This document shows, one piece after another, positions 17,225-27,004 of a stretch of 64,000 bases of DNA. The notes beneath the pieces are model-generated. The model had not been told where the DNA came from. It saw only the letters and a program-made list of their open reading frames with translations, and made no database searches. Numbering within the stretch: position 1 is the stretch's first letter; every line of letters begins with the position of its first letter. Source of the stretch: UBA3700 sp002372775 (GTDB lineage Bacteria; Bacillota; Clostridia; Christensenellales; UBA3700); assembly GCA_946615965.1 (NCBI GenBank), contig CAMOIC010000001.1, positions 62,001 to 126,000 on the forward strand, read 5' to 3'. Position numbers and translations under genes: made by a program.

Positions 17225-18241
17225 TTAGTCCTGAGATTCTAAGGCCACTTTTTCCATAATCTTAGCTACAATTTCTTGCGCTACTTCTGGATTATCTGCG
17301 ATGTATTGAACAGCCTTATCTCTGCCTTGTGCAATCTTCTCATCATTATAGCTGATCCATGATCCACTCTTTTGCATAATACCCATAGAAATAGCCATAT
17401 CTACGATGCTTCCTTCTTGGCTAATACCCTTTCCGTAGATGATATCAAATTCTGCTGTTTTGAATGGAGGAGCTACCTTATTCTTAACAATCTTTGCTCT
17501 TGTTCTATTACCTACAAATTCAGCACCATCTTTAAGAGCATCACCTTTTCTAACATCAACTCTTACGGAAGCATAGAATTTTAATGCCTTACCACCTGGT
17601 GTTGTTTCAGGGTTACCGAACATAACGCCAACCTTTTCTCTTAATTGGTTGATAAAGATAACACAAGTGTTAGCTTTAGATATTACACTTGTAACTCTTC
17701 TTAAACCTTGGCTCATTAATCTTGCTTGAAGACCAATAACAGATTGTCCAACTTCACCTTCGATTTCAGCTTTTGGTGTTAAAGCCGCTACAGAGTCTAC
17801 AACAATCAAATCTACTGAGTTTGATCTAACTAATGTATCTAAGTTATCTAGGGCTTGTTCGCCGCTATCTGGCTGTATAACGTATAGATTATCAATATCT
17901 ACACCTAAATTCTTGGCATAAACAGCATCAAGAGCATGTTCTGCATCAATAAACACAACTGTACCGCCTTGCTTTTGACATGATGCAATTGCATGTAATG
18001 CAAGAGTAGTTTTACCTGAAGATTCAGGTCCATAGATTTCTATAATTCTACCCTTTGGCCATCCTCCTACTCCTAGCGCTATATCTAATGGTAAACATTG
18101 AGATGGAATAACATCCATTTGTTGTACCTTTTTCTCTCCTAATCTAACAATAGTTCCCTTTCCGTAGCCCTTTTCGATTTTAGCAATAGCTTCATCGATC
18201 ATAGCACTCTTTTCTGTAACTACTTCTTCTTTCTTTGCCAT
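17225..18241 (-). CDS. recA: Recombinase RecA
   Basis: The 338-residue RecA has the Walker A motif GPESSGKT at residues 71-78, Walker B in DLIVVDSVAAL, the L1/L2 DNA-binding loops and the FINQLREKVGVMFGNPETTPGG signature. It carries out strand exchange and triggers SOS cleavage. The C-terminus is short and less acidic than in Escherichia coli. An AGAGGT ribosome site is present. It lies between cinA and rny; no recX gene follows. Confidence 0.98.
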   Translation of the reverse strand: MAKKEEVVTEKSAMIDEAIAKIEKGYGKGTIVRLGEKKVQQMDVIPSQCLPLDIALGVGGWPKGRIIEIYGPESSGKTTLALHAIASCQKQGGTVVFIDAEHALDAVYAKNLGVDIDNLYVIQPDSGEQALDNLDTLVRSNSVDLIVVDSVAALTPKAEIEGEVGQSVIGLQARLMSQGLRRVTSVISKANTCVIFINQLREKVGVMFGNPETTPGGKALKFYASVRVDVRKGDALKDGAEFVGNRTRAKIVKNKVAPPFKTAEFDIIYGKGISQEGSIVDMAISMGIMQKSGSWISYNDEKIAQGRDKAVQYIADNPEVAQEIVAKIMEKVALESQD

Positions 18242-18251
18242 TTTTTACCTC

Positions 18252-18965
18252 TTAATCGTATTTTTCAATATATTTCAATAACATAAATAATGCTATATTA
18301 TTAACCGTTTTTCTAATTGTGTCTCTATTACCATCTAATTCTACTTTCTTAACTTCATGTTCTGTATTTGAAGCAACACCGATATAAGCAACACCTACTG
18401 GGGTATCAAATTCATCAGAATCTGGACCTGCACAACCTGTTGTAGCAACAGCTAGTGTTATATCTTTATTAGCAAGAACACCTTGAAGCATTTCTTCACA
18501 AGTTTGCATACTGATAGGACCATAATTATCTAAAGTGTTTTGTTTTACATGTAATCTTCTAACTTTTGCTGCAGTAGCATAAGTAACAAAGCCTTCATAT
18601 AATACGTGGCTACTTCCTGGGATATTAACAATTGAAGATGCTACCATTCCACCTGTTATAGACTCAGCAGTACCAACTTTAATATTCTTATCAGTTGCTT
18701 TTTTAACTATTTGTTCTTCTAAAGAAGTCTCATAATCTGCATACAACTCATCCTTAATACAATTTACTACATTATTAAGAATTTCGTTGAATTTAATCTC
18801 TGAGGCATTCTTATTTATAAGAATGATTGTTACATCCTTATACTTTTCTGATACATCGATGAAAACATCCTCAGTATCTACTAATGACTTGCAATTTTCA
18901 ATATCAGATTCTGATACGTCAAATGCTTTTAAAACGCAATAGTCTTTACACTCTTCTAATTTCAT
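18252..18965 (-). CDS. cinA: CinA-family protein: KH-like domain plus C-terminal amidohydrolase, no N-terminal domain
   Basis: This 237-residue protein corresponds to the back two thirds of CinA. Residues 10-85 (VLKAFDVSESDIENC and following) resemble the middle CinA KH domain. Residues 93-237 form the C-terminal domain with GTAESITGGMVASSIVNIPGSS and ATTGCAGPDSDEFDTPVG, the NMN/NAD-salvage deamidase (PncC) motifs. The usual N-terminal MoaB-like domain of about 170 residues is missing and is not found upstream, where rimO ends two bases away. It sits before recA as normal. The gene looks intact rather than decayed. Confidence 0.85.
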   Translation of the reverse strand: MKLEECKDYCVLKAFDVSESDIENCKSLVDTEDVFIDVSEKYKDVTIILINKNASEIKFNEILNNVVNCIKDELYADYETSLEEQIVKKATDKNIKVGTAESITGGMVASSIVNIPGSSHVLYEGFVTYATAAKVRRLHVKQNTLDNYGPISMQTCEEMLQGVLANKDITLAVATTGCAGPDSDEFDTPVGVAYIGVASNTEHEVKKVELDGNRDTIRKTVNNIALFMLLKYIEKYD

Positions 18966-18967
18966 CT

Positions 18968-20290
18968 TTAGCCTCTAACCTTACCTATATAATCTAAGCC
19001 ATCCATCTTGACTAATTCGACTTTATAAATACTTCCTACATCTACTAAATCATCTGCTGTGAAATAAACCTTTGTATCTATCTCTGGAGCATCTGATTTA
19101 CTTCTTCCGTAGAACATTTGTCTATCGTAATCAATTCCTTCATATATAACATCAACAATTTGTCCTAGTCTTCTTTTCATTCTCTTAACCATAACCTTTT
19201 GTTGAATATCATACAGTTCAGCTTGTCTTTGAAGTTTAATATCTTCTGGCAACTGTTCTTTTAATCTTGCAGCTGCTGTTCCTTCTTCTTTTGAATAAGT
19301 AAAGAAACCGCATCTGTCGATTCTTCCAGATTTAATAAACTCTTTTAGTTCATTGTAATCTTCTTCTGTTTCTCCTGGGAATCCAACAATAAATGTAGAT
19401 CTTACAGTAAAACAGTTATACTTCTCTATTCTATTGAACAAATCATCAATATAATCTTTGTTTATATGACGATTCATTCTCTTTAATACACTACTTGATC
19501 TATGTTGAAGTGGTATATCAAGATACTTACAAATCTTATCATTGTTTGCCATATAATCTAGAAGTTCATCTGAGATGTTCTCCGGATATAAGTACAACAA
19601 TCTTATCCACTCAACATTTATTTTACTTAATCTATCTAATAAGTCAATAAGTAAACACTTGTTCGCTTTGTCTTGTCCGAAAATTGAGACATCTTGCGCT
19701 ACAAGTATCAATTCTTTAATGCCATAATTGTCTACAAGTTCCTTTGCTTCTTCTACAACATCATCAATATCTCTAGATGTATATTTACCTCTGATTTGAG
19801 GAATTGCACAGTATGTGCAATGATTACTACATCCTTCTGCAATCTTTAAATATGCGAAATGTTGTGGAGTTGTTAAAACTCTCTTCCTTGTGAAATCTCT
19901 AGTATTAATATCGTTCTTATAGTAGTTTCTCTTACCTGTAGCCACCATATCCTTAATCAATTGAGGAAGATTCTTATAATTTGCTGTACCTAAGAACAAA
20001 TTAACCTCAGGCATTTCATTAAACATTTCTTCCATATATCTTTGAGATAGACATCCAGTAACGATAAGATATTTACACTTACCATCCTTCTTTAGACTAG
20101 CCATTTCAAAAATAGTATCGATTGATTCTTGTTTAGCACTCTCAATAAAACCACAAGTATTTACAATAACAATATCGGCATCTTCAACTTCGGCTGTTAA
20201 TTCAAAACCATCTTCTTGAAGATATGCCATCATGTTTTCTGTATCTATTCTGTTTTTATCGCATCCTAGGGATACTACGCCAATTTTCAT
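18968..20290 (-). CDS. rimO: Ribosomal protein S12 methylthiotransferase RimO
   Basis: This is a 440-residue radical-SAM methylthiotransferase that modifies an aspartate of ribosomal protein S12. Cysteines C10, C46 and C80 of the N-terminal UPF0004 domain bind one iron-sulfur cluster. The C153-x3-C157-x2-C160 motif binds the radical-SAM cluster. A TRAM domain closes the protein. The VPLQH-type region (LDIPLQHRSSSVLKRMNR) fits RimO rather than MiaB. It is packed between pgsA and cinA with 2-4 bp spacing, as in many Clostridia. Confidence 0.95.
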   Translation of the reverse strand: MKIGVVSLGCDKNRIDTENMMAYLQEDGFELTAEVEDADIVIVNTCGFIESAKQESIDTIFEMASLKKDGKCKYLIVTGCLSQRYMEEMFNEMPEVNLFLGTANYKNLPQLIKDMVATGKRNYYKNDINTRDFTRKRVLTTPQHFAYLKIAEGCSNHCTYCAIPQIRGKYTSRDIDDVVEEAKELVDNYGIKELILVAQDVSIFGQDKANKCLLIDLLDRLSKINVEWIRLLYLYPENISDELLDYMANNDKICKYLDIPLQHRSSSVLKRMNRHINKDYIDDLFNRIEKYNCFTVRSTFIVGFPGETEEDYNELKEFIKSGRIDRCGFFTYSKEEGTAAARLKEQLPEDIKLQRQAELYDIQQKVMVKRMKRRLGQIVDVIYEGIDYDRQMFYGRSKSDAPEIDTKVYFTADDLVDVGSIYKVELVKMDGLDYIGKVRG

Positions 20291-20293
20291 ATA

Positions 20294-21220
20294 TTATTCT
20301 TCCTTTGCCTCAGCGCTATCATTTGCTAACGCTTCTTTAGCTTCTTTTTCTTTTCTAGCTAAATAATACTTTTCAAGCTTATCTACATCTTTTAAAGTTA
20401 TATCCATTGTTCTCTTTAGATAAGATTCACCTTTAGTTAGACCCATAATTTCATACCATAAAGCAATTTCTAGAGCTCTAGCATATGTATAATCATCTTG
20501 GCATTTTTGAATAAATGGAACGTCAATTCTGTTTTCTTGAATACACTTTCTCATAGTATCAAAGATCTTTTCATCCTTAATATCTACGTTTCTTTCGATC
20601 ATTAAATCAACTTTAACTTTCTTTTCTTTAAATACTTGTCTATTCTTCCAAATATAATTCCATCCTGAATAAACAGTCAAAATTGTGCAACCTGAGATGA
20701 ATACAATAGCGAACCACCACATTATTTCACCATAAATCCAACAAGCAGCTTCATGGCCTACCATTGTTTCTCTAAATGGGATAAATAACAAAGCATTTAA
20801 ACCAATCATCCCAAATGTAGTCTTCCACTTTCCTGACATATCAGCAGCTAGAATAACTTTCTTAGAAGCTGCGATTTGTCTAAATAGACTTATGATAAAT
20901 TCTCTTGCAATAATAACAATTGAGCAAACTTCCATATAATATGGAATTCCTAATCTATAGTGATTTGAAGCAATACCTATAATTAAAGCTGTAATTGTTA
21001 AAATCTTATCTGCAATAGGATCTAGGAATTTTCCCATTGTAGTTACCATGTTATATTTTCTTGCAATATAACCATCTAAAAAGTCTGTTATTGAAGCAAC
21101 AAAGAATAATCCTGCTGATACAATAAACATCCACCAAATTGTTTCCTCTAAACAAAATGCGGCAATAATAAGAGGAATCATAGCTAATCTTACTACCGTA
21201 ATCTTTGTAGGTAAATTCAT
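20294..21220 (-). CDS. pgsA: CDP-diacylglycerol-glycerol-3-phosphate 3-phosphatidyltransferase with FtsK-gamma-like C-terminal extension
   Basis: Residues 1-190 are a normal PgsA membrane enzyme that makes phosphatidylglycerol phosphate. The CDP-alcohol motif D49-G50-x2-A53-R54-x8-G63-x3-D67-x3-D71 is complete. The protein is 308 residues, about 110 longer than usual. Residues 216-264 of the extension align with the gamma winged-helix domain of the FtsK encoded immediately upstream, with one insertion. Shared residues include an FIQK/FVQR core and a W-x-n-G pattern. A charged helical tail follows. The alignment was made by eye; the extension's function is unknown. Confidence 0.9.
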   Translation of the reverse strand: MNLPTKITVVRLAMIPLIIAAFCLEETIWWMFIVSAGLFFVASITDFLDGYIARKYNMVTTMGKFLDPIADKILTITALIIGIASNHYRLGIPYYMEVCSIVIIAREFIISLFRQIAASKKVILAADMSGKWKTTFGMIGLNALLFIPFRETMVGHEAACWIYGEIMWWFAIVFISGCTILTVYSGWNYIWKNRQVFKEKKVKVDLMIERNVDIKDEKIFDTMRKCIQENRIDVPFIQKCQDDYTYARALEIALWYEIMGLTKGESYLKRTMDITLKDVDKLEKYYLARKEKEAKEALANDSAEAKEE

Positions 21221-21250
21221 ACTTATAACCTTTGTAACCTTTTATCTAAT

Positions 21251-24205
21251 TTATTCTTGGTTATCCCCGTCCTGAGCTGCTTTCCATGCATCAAACTCAG
21301 CTTGAGTCATAACCATTATTTTCTTATTTCCTTCAGTCTTAGCAAATCCATTATCTATAATCCAGTCACAAATCTTAGCAGCTTTTGGATAGCCTACACC
21401 AATCTTTCTTTGAACAAACGATGTAGATACTTGTTGAGCAGCAACACAAGCCTCTAACGCATCAATATAGGCTGGGTCCAGTTTGTCTACATCACCAAGT
21501 TCCATTGCCATTTGTTCTGGCTCTTCTTGTTTTGGATCAGCCATAATCATCTTCTCTGCATCTTCATCAAAGAATTTATCATTATGGGCCTTAATATATT
21601 CAATCATTTCAATTAAGTCTTCTGTAGCAAGATATGCACCTTGAACTCTATGAAGTTCAGCCTCATATGGGTTCATGAACAATAAGTCACCATAACCTAG
21701 CAATTCTTCAGCACCGCCTTCACCTAAGATAGTCATACTATCTTGAGTTGCTGTACACTTTAGAGCAATACGAGTTGGCAAGTTAGACTTAATTGTACCT
21801 GTAATAATATCTACAGAAGGTCTTTGTGTTGCAAGTACTAAATGAATACCCGCAGCTCTTGCCTTTGCAGCAAGTCTTGAAATCAATTTATCAAAGTCTT
21901 TCTTATATTGTGAATTTGCAATTTCACCGAATTCATCAATAACGATAACAATATATGGAATATGAAGAGATTTATCTGCCATAACTTCTGGAAGTTTATT
22001 ATATGAATCCAAATCTCTTACGCTATTATTAGTCAATAAAGCATACCTTCTCTCCATTTCATTAATTGCCCAATTCATAGCATTCATCGCTTTCGCAGGC
22101 TCATTTAGAATCTCAGGGATTAATAAATGAGGAATTCCAGCATATGGAGCAAATTCTACTTGTTTTGGATCAAATAGAATTAATCTTAAATCTTCTGGAG
22201 AATATCTACATAATAAGCTTGCTAACATTACGTTAATAGCAACAGACTTACCAGAACGAGTAGCACCAGCAATTAACATATGTGGAGCTGTTGTTAAATC
22301 GAATGAATAGTTATAGCCTGTAATGTCTTGACCAAACGCAAATACAAGGCCAGTTTCCTTCTTAATAGCCTTTTGATAATCGCTAGATAGATATACGTTC
22401 TTAAATGGAACCATATTTCTAACTTTGTTAGGAACTTCGACACCTAGATATGGAGTACCTGGAATTGGAGCAAGCAATCTCATGCTTGTTACAGCCATAT
22501 TTAACTTAATATCGTCATATCTTGATGTAATATTCTTAATTGGAGTCTTAATATCCTTCTTGAATACAATTCTAGAGAATGTAGGTCCCATGATAATTTC
22601 TACAATCTCAATATCTACATTGAATGCAGCAAGAACTTCTTTTAACTTTTCAGCTCTTGCTTCCATATCAGCTCTATCTAACTCCTTCATTGGAGTATCT
22701 TTTAAGTTCGCAACATTAGGAGCATCATATTTCTTATAGATTCTCTTTGGTTTTGGTGGTTCAACAGGCTTTGGAGGATCAACCGGCTTAATTGGCTGAG
22801 CAGGCTTAATAATAGGTTTTTCTTCTTTTTTTTCAGCGCCATAATTAGAAATACCAAGATCTTTAAATGAATCTTGCTTCTTTTCCTCATTCTTTTGTTG
22901 TAAGAATGAAAGCATATCATTATTCTTTGGTTTTAAATATTCGCTTTGATCTTCAACAACTTCACCATTTTCTTCAATCTTTGGAGCTTCATAATGAGGT
23001 TCAAAATGAGGTGTTGTTTCAACAGGCTTAACTTCCTCTGTTGAAATTGTGTTAATAATTGCATCAAAAGGATCAACTTCTTCTTTTTTAGGAGTTTCAA
23101 AAGTTGGTGCTTTATATGTATTTGTTTGATCAAATGCTGGATTTGCATGAGGAATATAATCTTCCATAAAATCATGATTAATTCCTTGAGCTGCATTATC
23201 ATCTAGTGTCTTTTTTCTATTTGAGTTGTAGAACGAAGCATCTTCTGCTGTTGGCTTAAATGGAATAATACCATCTGGACTTAATCCATCATTTTTACTT
23301 GGATCAACATGCTCTTCTATTGGATTAATTGGAATAATCTTGTCTGCATTAGCAAATTCTTGCATTCTTTGCTTTGCAAGTTTGATTTCTGATTCATCAG
23401 AATCTGAAGAATATGGAATGCTGTTAATAATATCTTCCTTATCCTCGTCGCTCATACCTCCCATCATAATTCCGCTAGGATTTACTTCATCGATTGGAGT
23501 AATTTCAAAATCTTCATTTCTTCTAGAAGTTTTTAATTTCGAAGATGAGAATAATTTACCATTGATATCTCCGTTATATAATTGAGGTCCATAACTTGGT
23601 TGAGGAATATCTTCATTTACGTCATTTGATGGGCTAATATCATAATATTGAGCATTATTTACACTACCAACATGTTTTGTTCTATCTCTAAATTTAATAC
23701 CAATATCAAAATCTAATTGATTGATAACAGCAAGAGCAATTAGACCTAATAAAATCAAAGATAAGATTACAAGAGAGAATACATATAATTGTGCAAGTGG
23801 ATATAAAAACCAAGAAAAAGCAGCGCCACCTAAAGAATCTTGGCCATTAAATGCTTGCATAATATAATCATTAAATGAAAGTGTTGAATAATCTTTAAAA
23901 GTAACTAGATGTGCAATACAAATAACTACAAATAAAATCAAAAGATAATTAAGGATAATCTTTAAAGAAACCTTTGGCTTCATTCCAAGAGTAATAAAGA
24001 TGCCCATAACAGTACCAGCAAAACAATAGCCATAAATAGCATATCCTAGCGCGCCAACAAGAATGCCTCTTACAGCATTTCCCGCATATCCAAAGATACT
24101 ATTACCGTTAATTCTTAAGATAATTAAATCAAGAAGTCCGAAAATTCCGATGAATATTAATCCCTTAAAAATCCTATCAAGTTGGCTCTCATCTTTATTA
24201 GACAT
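21251..24205 (-). CDS. ftsK: DNA translocase FtsK/SpoIIIE
   Basis: The 984-residue protein has about four N-terminal membrane helices (to about residue 165). A long Pro/Glu/Lys-rich linker of low conservation follows to about 500. The RecA-type motor has Walker A GATRSGKS near residue 645, Walker B IVIVIDEFGEIA, and the ATQRPSVDIITG motif. It closes with a gamma winged-helix domain (VQRKIGVGYPKAAKICDWI) that reads chromosome polarity. It pumps DNA during division or sporulation. Walker A has Arg where Gly is usual in this family. A GGAGA ribosome site is present. Confidence 0.96.
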   Translation of the reverse strand: MSNKDESQLDRIFKGLIFIGIFGLLDLIILRINGNSIFGYAGNAVRGILVGALGYAIYGYCFAGTVMGIFITLGMKPKVSLKIILNYLLILFVVICIAHLVTFKDYSTLSFNDYIMQAFNGQDSLGGAAFSWFLYPLAQLYVFSLVILSLILLGLIALAVINQLDFDIGIKFRDRTKHVGSVNNAQYYDISPSNDVNEDIPQPSYGPQLYNGDINGKLFSSSKLKTSRRNEDFEITPIDEVNPSGIMMGGMSDEDKEDIINSIPYSSDSDESEIKLAKQRMQEFANADKIIPINPIEEHVDPSKNDGLSPDGIIPFKPTAEDASFYNSNRKKTLDDNAAQGINHDFMEDYIPHANPAFDQTNTYKAPTFETPKKEEVDPFDAIINTISTEEVKPVETTPHFEPHYEAPKIEENGEVVEDQSEYLKPKNNDMLSFLQQKNEEKKQDSFKDLGISNYGAEKKEEKPIIKPAQPIKPVDPPKPVEPPKPKRIYKKYDAPNVANLKDTPMKELDRADMEARAEKLKEVLAAFNVDIEIVEIIMGPTFSRIVFKKDIKTPIKNITSRYDDIKLNMAVTSMRLLAPIPGTPYLGVEVPNKVRNMVPFKNVYLSSDYQKAIKKETGLVFAFGQDITGYNYSFDLTTAPHMLIAGATRSGKSVAINVMLASLLCRYSPEDLRLILFDPKQVEFAPYAGIPHLLIPEILNEPAKAMNAMNWAINEMERRYALLTNNSVRDLDSYNKLPEVMADKSLHIPYIVIVIDEFGEIANSQYKKDFDKLISRLAAKARAAGIHLVLATQRPSVDIITGTIKSNLPTRIALKCTATQDSMTILGEGGAEELLGYGDLLFMNPYEAELHRVQGAYLATEDLIEMIEYIKAHNDKFFDEDAEKMIMADPKQEEPEQMAMELGDVDKLDPAYIDALEACVAAQQVSTSFVQRKIGVGYPKAAKICDWIIDNGFAKTEGNKKIMVMTQAEFDAWKAAQDGDNQE

Positions 24206-24233
24206 AGAAATCTCCTTAAAATCTCACATTTAA

Positions 24234-24242
24234 ATTATAACA
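24234..24242 (-). promoter_or_regulatory. Extended -10 promoter of ftsK
   Basis: A perfect TATAAT preceded by TG one base upstream (extended -10) lies 28 nt before the ftsK ATG; no good -35 box was found. The -10 is one arm of a short A+T hairpin (aaattat / ataattt). Confidence 0.4.
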
Positions 24243-24293
24243 CACGATAATTTAAAATAAAATATTATATATAAAAGAATTTAAGGATTGTTT

Positions 24294-25673
24294 TTAACCT
24301 ACCATTATATTTTCTTCAGGTAGAATGACTGTTTCATTAGCTTTATTCTTTGTACCAGCAGTAACAGATAAAACTATTGTTAAAATACCTACACGACCAA
24401 TGAACATTAATAAAATTAAAAGCAATTTAGAAACTAAACCAAATGATGCTGTAACAAGTCCGCTTGTCATACCTACTGTTCCTACAGCAGATACTACTTC
24501 AAACATAACATCAACCATCTCTTTTTCTGGTTCCAACCATAAAATGGTTGTTGTAAATATGAAAATGATAATAAAGAAGGCAACGACGATAGCCAAAGCT
24601 TGGTTTAAAGTTTCTCTTGTTATCTTCTTTTGATTCAATGTAATTTCACCATTTCTTGATACTAATGAAATAGTACCTAATGCAACAATAATAAATGTTG
24701 TAACCTTAATACCACCTGCTGTAGATCCTGGGCCTGCGCCGATAAACATCATGAAGATTGTATAAATTAATGAACTTTCATTTAATTTAGCCATATCTAT
24801 CGCATTAAAACCAGCAGTTCTTGCAGTAATTGCTTGGAAGAATACAGATAATAATTTATTACCAAATGATTCATCAGCTAAAGCATTATCAAATTCTAAT
24901 AGATACAAGAAGAACATTGACATTATGATTAATGTTACTGAACCCATCAACATAATTTGTGTATGCAATCTCATATCCTTGAATTTAAATCTTGAATTTA
25001 CGAAATCGTCCCATACAATAAATCCTAGACCACCAGTAAAGATTAACACTGAAAGTGTTATTATAACAAGTGGGTCATGAGCATACATTGTAAATGAAGC
25101 ATATTCTGTACCATAATATCCCATCAAGTCAAAACCTGCATTACAGAACGCAGATATTGAGTGGAATATCGAGAAATAAATACCTCTTGAGACACCAAAA
25201 TCAGGAATAAATCTAATACAAAGTATTGCTGCACCTAAAGTTTCAAATATCGCAGAACCAATTAAAATTGTTAATACTACATGTTTAAAACCTGATTTAT
25301 CTTTGAATCCTACGGATTCCATTAAGAATTTTCTATCTTTAAATCTTAAACGGAAACCAAATGATCTTGTTAACATCGCAATAGCGGTCATCAAACCAAT
25401 ACCGCCAGTTTCTATTAAAAATAGAATTACAATTTGTCCAAACATAGACCACTGCATATATGTATCTACAGTAACCAAACCTGTTACACAGGTTGCCGAA
25501 GTTGCTGTAAATAATGCATCTGTATAATTAGACCATTGTTTATTTGCTGAAGAAATAGGAAGAGATAACAATAAACTACCCAAGAAAATGATAGTAACGT
25601 ACAACATGATAATCATGCTTAATGAAGATGTTCTATTTTTTCTAAGTCTCAGTTTAAAAGAATCCTTTTTCAT
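24294..25673 (-). CDS. TrkH/KtrB-family potassium uptake subunit
   Basis: The 459-residue membrane protein has the four pore-loop repeats of the Trk/Ktr/HKT superfamily: ATSATCVTGLVT, SAFCNAGFDLM, ARTAGFNAIDM and SAVGTVGMTSG, each with its filter glycine. It takes up K+ (or Na+/K+) across the cytoplasmic membrane. Length fits KtrB. The regulatory KtrA/TrkA RCK subunit is not next to it and must be elsewhere or absent. The ribosome site is AGGG. Which ion it prefers cannot be told from the loops alone. Confidence 0.9.
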   Translation of the reverse strand: MKKDSFKLRLRKNRTSSLSMIIMLYVTIIFLGSLLLSLPISSANKQWSNYTDALFTATSATCVTGLVTVDTYMQWSMFGQIVILFLIETGGIGLMTAIAMLTRSFGFRLRFKDRKFLMESVGFKDKSGFKHVVLTILIGSAIFETLGAAILCIRFIPDFGVSRGIYFSIFHSISAFCNAGFDLMGYYGTEYASFTMYAHDPLVIITLSVLIFTGGLGFIVWDDFVNSRFKFKDMRLHTQIMLMGSVTLIIMSMFFLYLLEFDNALADESFGNKLLSVFFQAITARTAGFNAIDMAKLNESSLIYTIFMMFIGAGPGSTAGGIKVTTFIIVALGTISLVSRNGEITLNQKKITRETLNQALAIVVAFFIIIFIFTTTILWLEPEKEMVDVMFEVVSAVGTVGMTSGLVTASFGLVSKLLLILLMFIGRVGILTIVLSVTAGTKNKANETVILPEENIMVG

Positions 25674-25700
25674 TAACCCTAATCCCTATTCTTTATTTTA

Positions 25701-26966
25701 CTACGAATTAAACACTTCTAACAAATCTGTTTTTATTTCGCGTCCAACGTACGCAATAGAAGCAGTTGATGTATCGAATGCATTTAAGAAAGCTTGATAT
25801 ACATCATCCCTTGTTAGAGAGTTTATCATATCGATTGATTCATCTAAATCAAATTCTTTATCCACGTTAAGTGCTGTAGAACCTACCATTCTCATCATGG
25901 CTGATGTACTTTCTTGTCCAAGAACGAAGTGACCTCGAACGGAATTAATACCTTTTTGCACTTCTTCTTGAGAAAGCCCTTCGTTTCTTATTGATTGAAT
26001 TAAATTCTTTGTCAAAGCTACTGCTTTTTCTGCACTTTTCTTATTTGTTCCAATATAAAGAGCGGTAACCGCATTATTAGCAAATGCTGAATTATATGAA
26101 TATACGCTATATGCTAAGCCGTTTTTCTCTCTTACTTCTTGGAAGAATCTAGAACTCATACCACCACCAAAGATTTCATGAGCTACTAAATTAGCATATT
26201 TCTTTTTATCTGTATCAAAGCAGCCATTCATACCAATAGTAATATTGGCTTGTTCGATATCTTTGTATTTATACAAATATGTTGGTTTTGTTAATAATCT
26301 AGGTGTTCTCCACAATCTATTCTCAATAACATTAAATCTACCTTCAAAATATCTTTCAACAATATCTACAGCTTTTTCAAACGAGATATTACCAACAATA
26401 GATATTACAATATCTTTTGCATTATAGTTCTCGCGTAAATATTTACGAACGTCATCGCTATTGAATCTCTCTACATTCTCTTTTGGACCTAATATAGTAC
26501 GGCCAAGAGCTGTATTTTTGCCATAATATGCCTCACCAAGCATATCGAAGCATAGATCTTCGTTATCATCTTCAGACATATTAATTTCTTCAATAATAAC
26601 TTTTCTTTCTTTATCTAACTCATCTTTATCAAAAGTTGCGTTAAACATAATATCAGATAGAATCTCTGCACACTTCTCTATATCACTATCTACAGACAAA
26701 GTGTAATAACAAGTGTTTTGCTTAGAAGTATAAGCATTAATAGTTGCACCAATAGATTCTATTTCATTAACAATTTGGAAAGCATTACGAGTTGTAGTGC
26801 CCTTAAAATATGTATGTTCTATAAAATGTGAAAGACCATTTGTATCATCTGTTTCATTTTGTGAACCAACGCCACACATAACAGCTATACCAACGCTTCT
26901 AACACTTTCTCTTTTATTGTAAGCAAGTCTTAATCCACTTGCGAATTTTCTTATTACCGTTTTCAT
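25701..26966 (-). CDS. M16-family zinc metallopeptidase
   Basis: This is a 421-residue insulinase-type peptidase. It has the inverted zinc motif HFIEH in GLSHFIEHTYFKGT and a downstream glutamate region (KERKVIIEEINMSEDD), so it is likely active. The C-terminal half is the non-catalytic M16C domain. M16 enzymes near pnp are common in Firmicutes (YmxG/MlpA-like). I start at the ATG at 26966 rather than a TTG 6 bp upstream. No Shine-Dalgarno is present; a TATAAT box ends 9 nt before the ATG, so the message may be leaderless. Confidence 0.9.
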   Translation of the reverse strand: MKTVIRKFASGLRLAYNKRESVRSVGIAVMCGVGSQNETDDTNGLSHFIEHTYFKGTTTRNAFQIVNEIESIGATINAYTSKQNTCYYTLSVDSDIEKCAEILSDIMFNATFDKDELDKERKVIIEEINMSEDDNEDLCFDMLGEAYYGKNTALGRTILGPKENVERFNSDDVRKYLRENYNAKDIVISIVGNISFEKAVDIVERYFEGRFNVIENRLWRTPRLLTKPTYLYKYKDIEQANITIGMNGCFDTDKKKYANLVAHEIFGGGMSSRFFQEVREKNGLAYSVYSYNSAFANNAVTALYIGTNKKSAEKAVALTKNLIQSIRNEGLSQEEVQKGINSVRGHFVLGQESTSAMMRMVGSTALNVDKEFDLDESIDMINSLTRDDVYQAFLNAFDTSTASIAYVGREIKTDLLEVFNS

Positions 26967-26975
26967 ACGCAAATT

Positions 26976-27004
26976 ATTATACTACTTTAAAAATATATAC
27001 GCAA
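26976..27004 (-). promoter_or_regulatory. Promoter of the M16 peptidase gene, next to the start codon
   Basis: TTGCGT (26999-27004) and a perfect TATAAT (26976-26981) are spaced by 17 bp. The word AATTTGCGTAT occurs twice on the minus strand, once over the -35 (26997-27007) and once over the start codon (26965-26975). Confidence 0.6.

Noticed and set aside
18252..18965. cinA as a pseudogene
   Set aside because: The frame is complete, with a ribosome site and both retained domains intact; there is no sign of a frameshift upstream.
22702..23202. Two open frames in another frame of the ftsK linker, rich in Leu, Lys and Ile
   Set aside because: They are shadows of the Pro/Glu/Lys-rich ftsK linker; no ribosome site and composition unlike real proteins.
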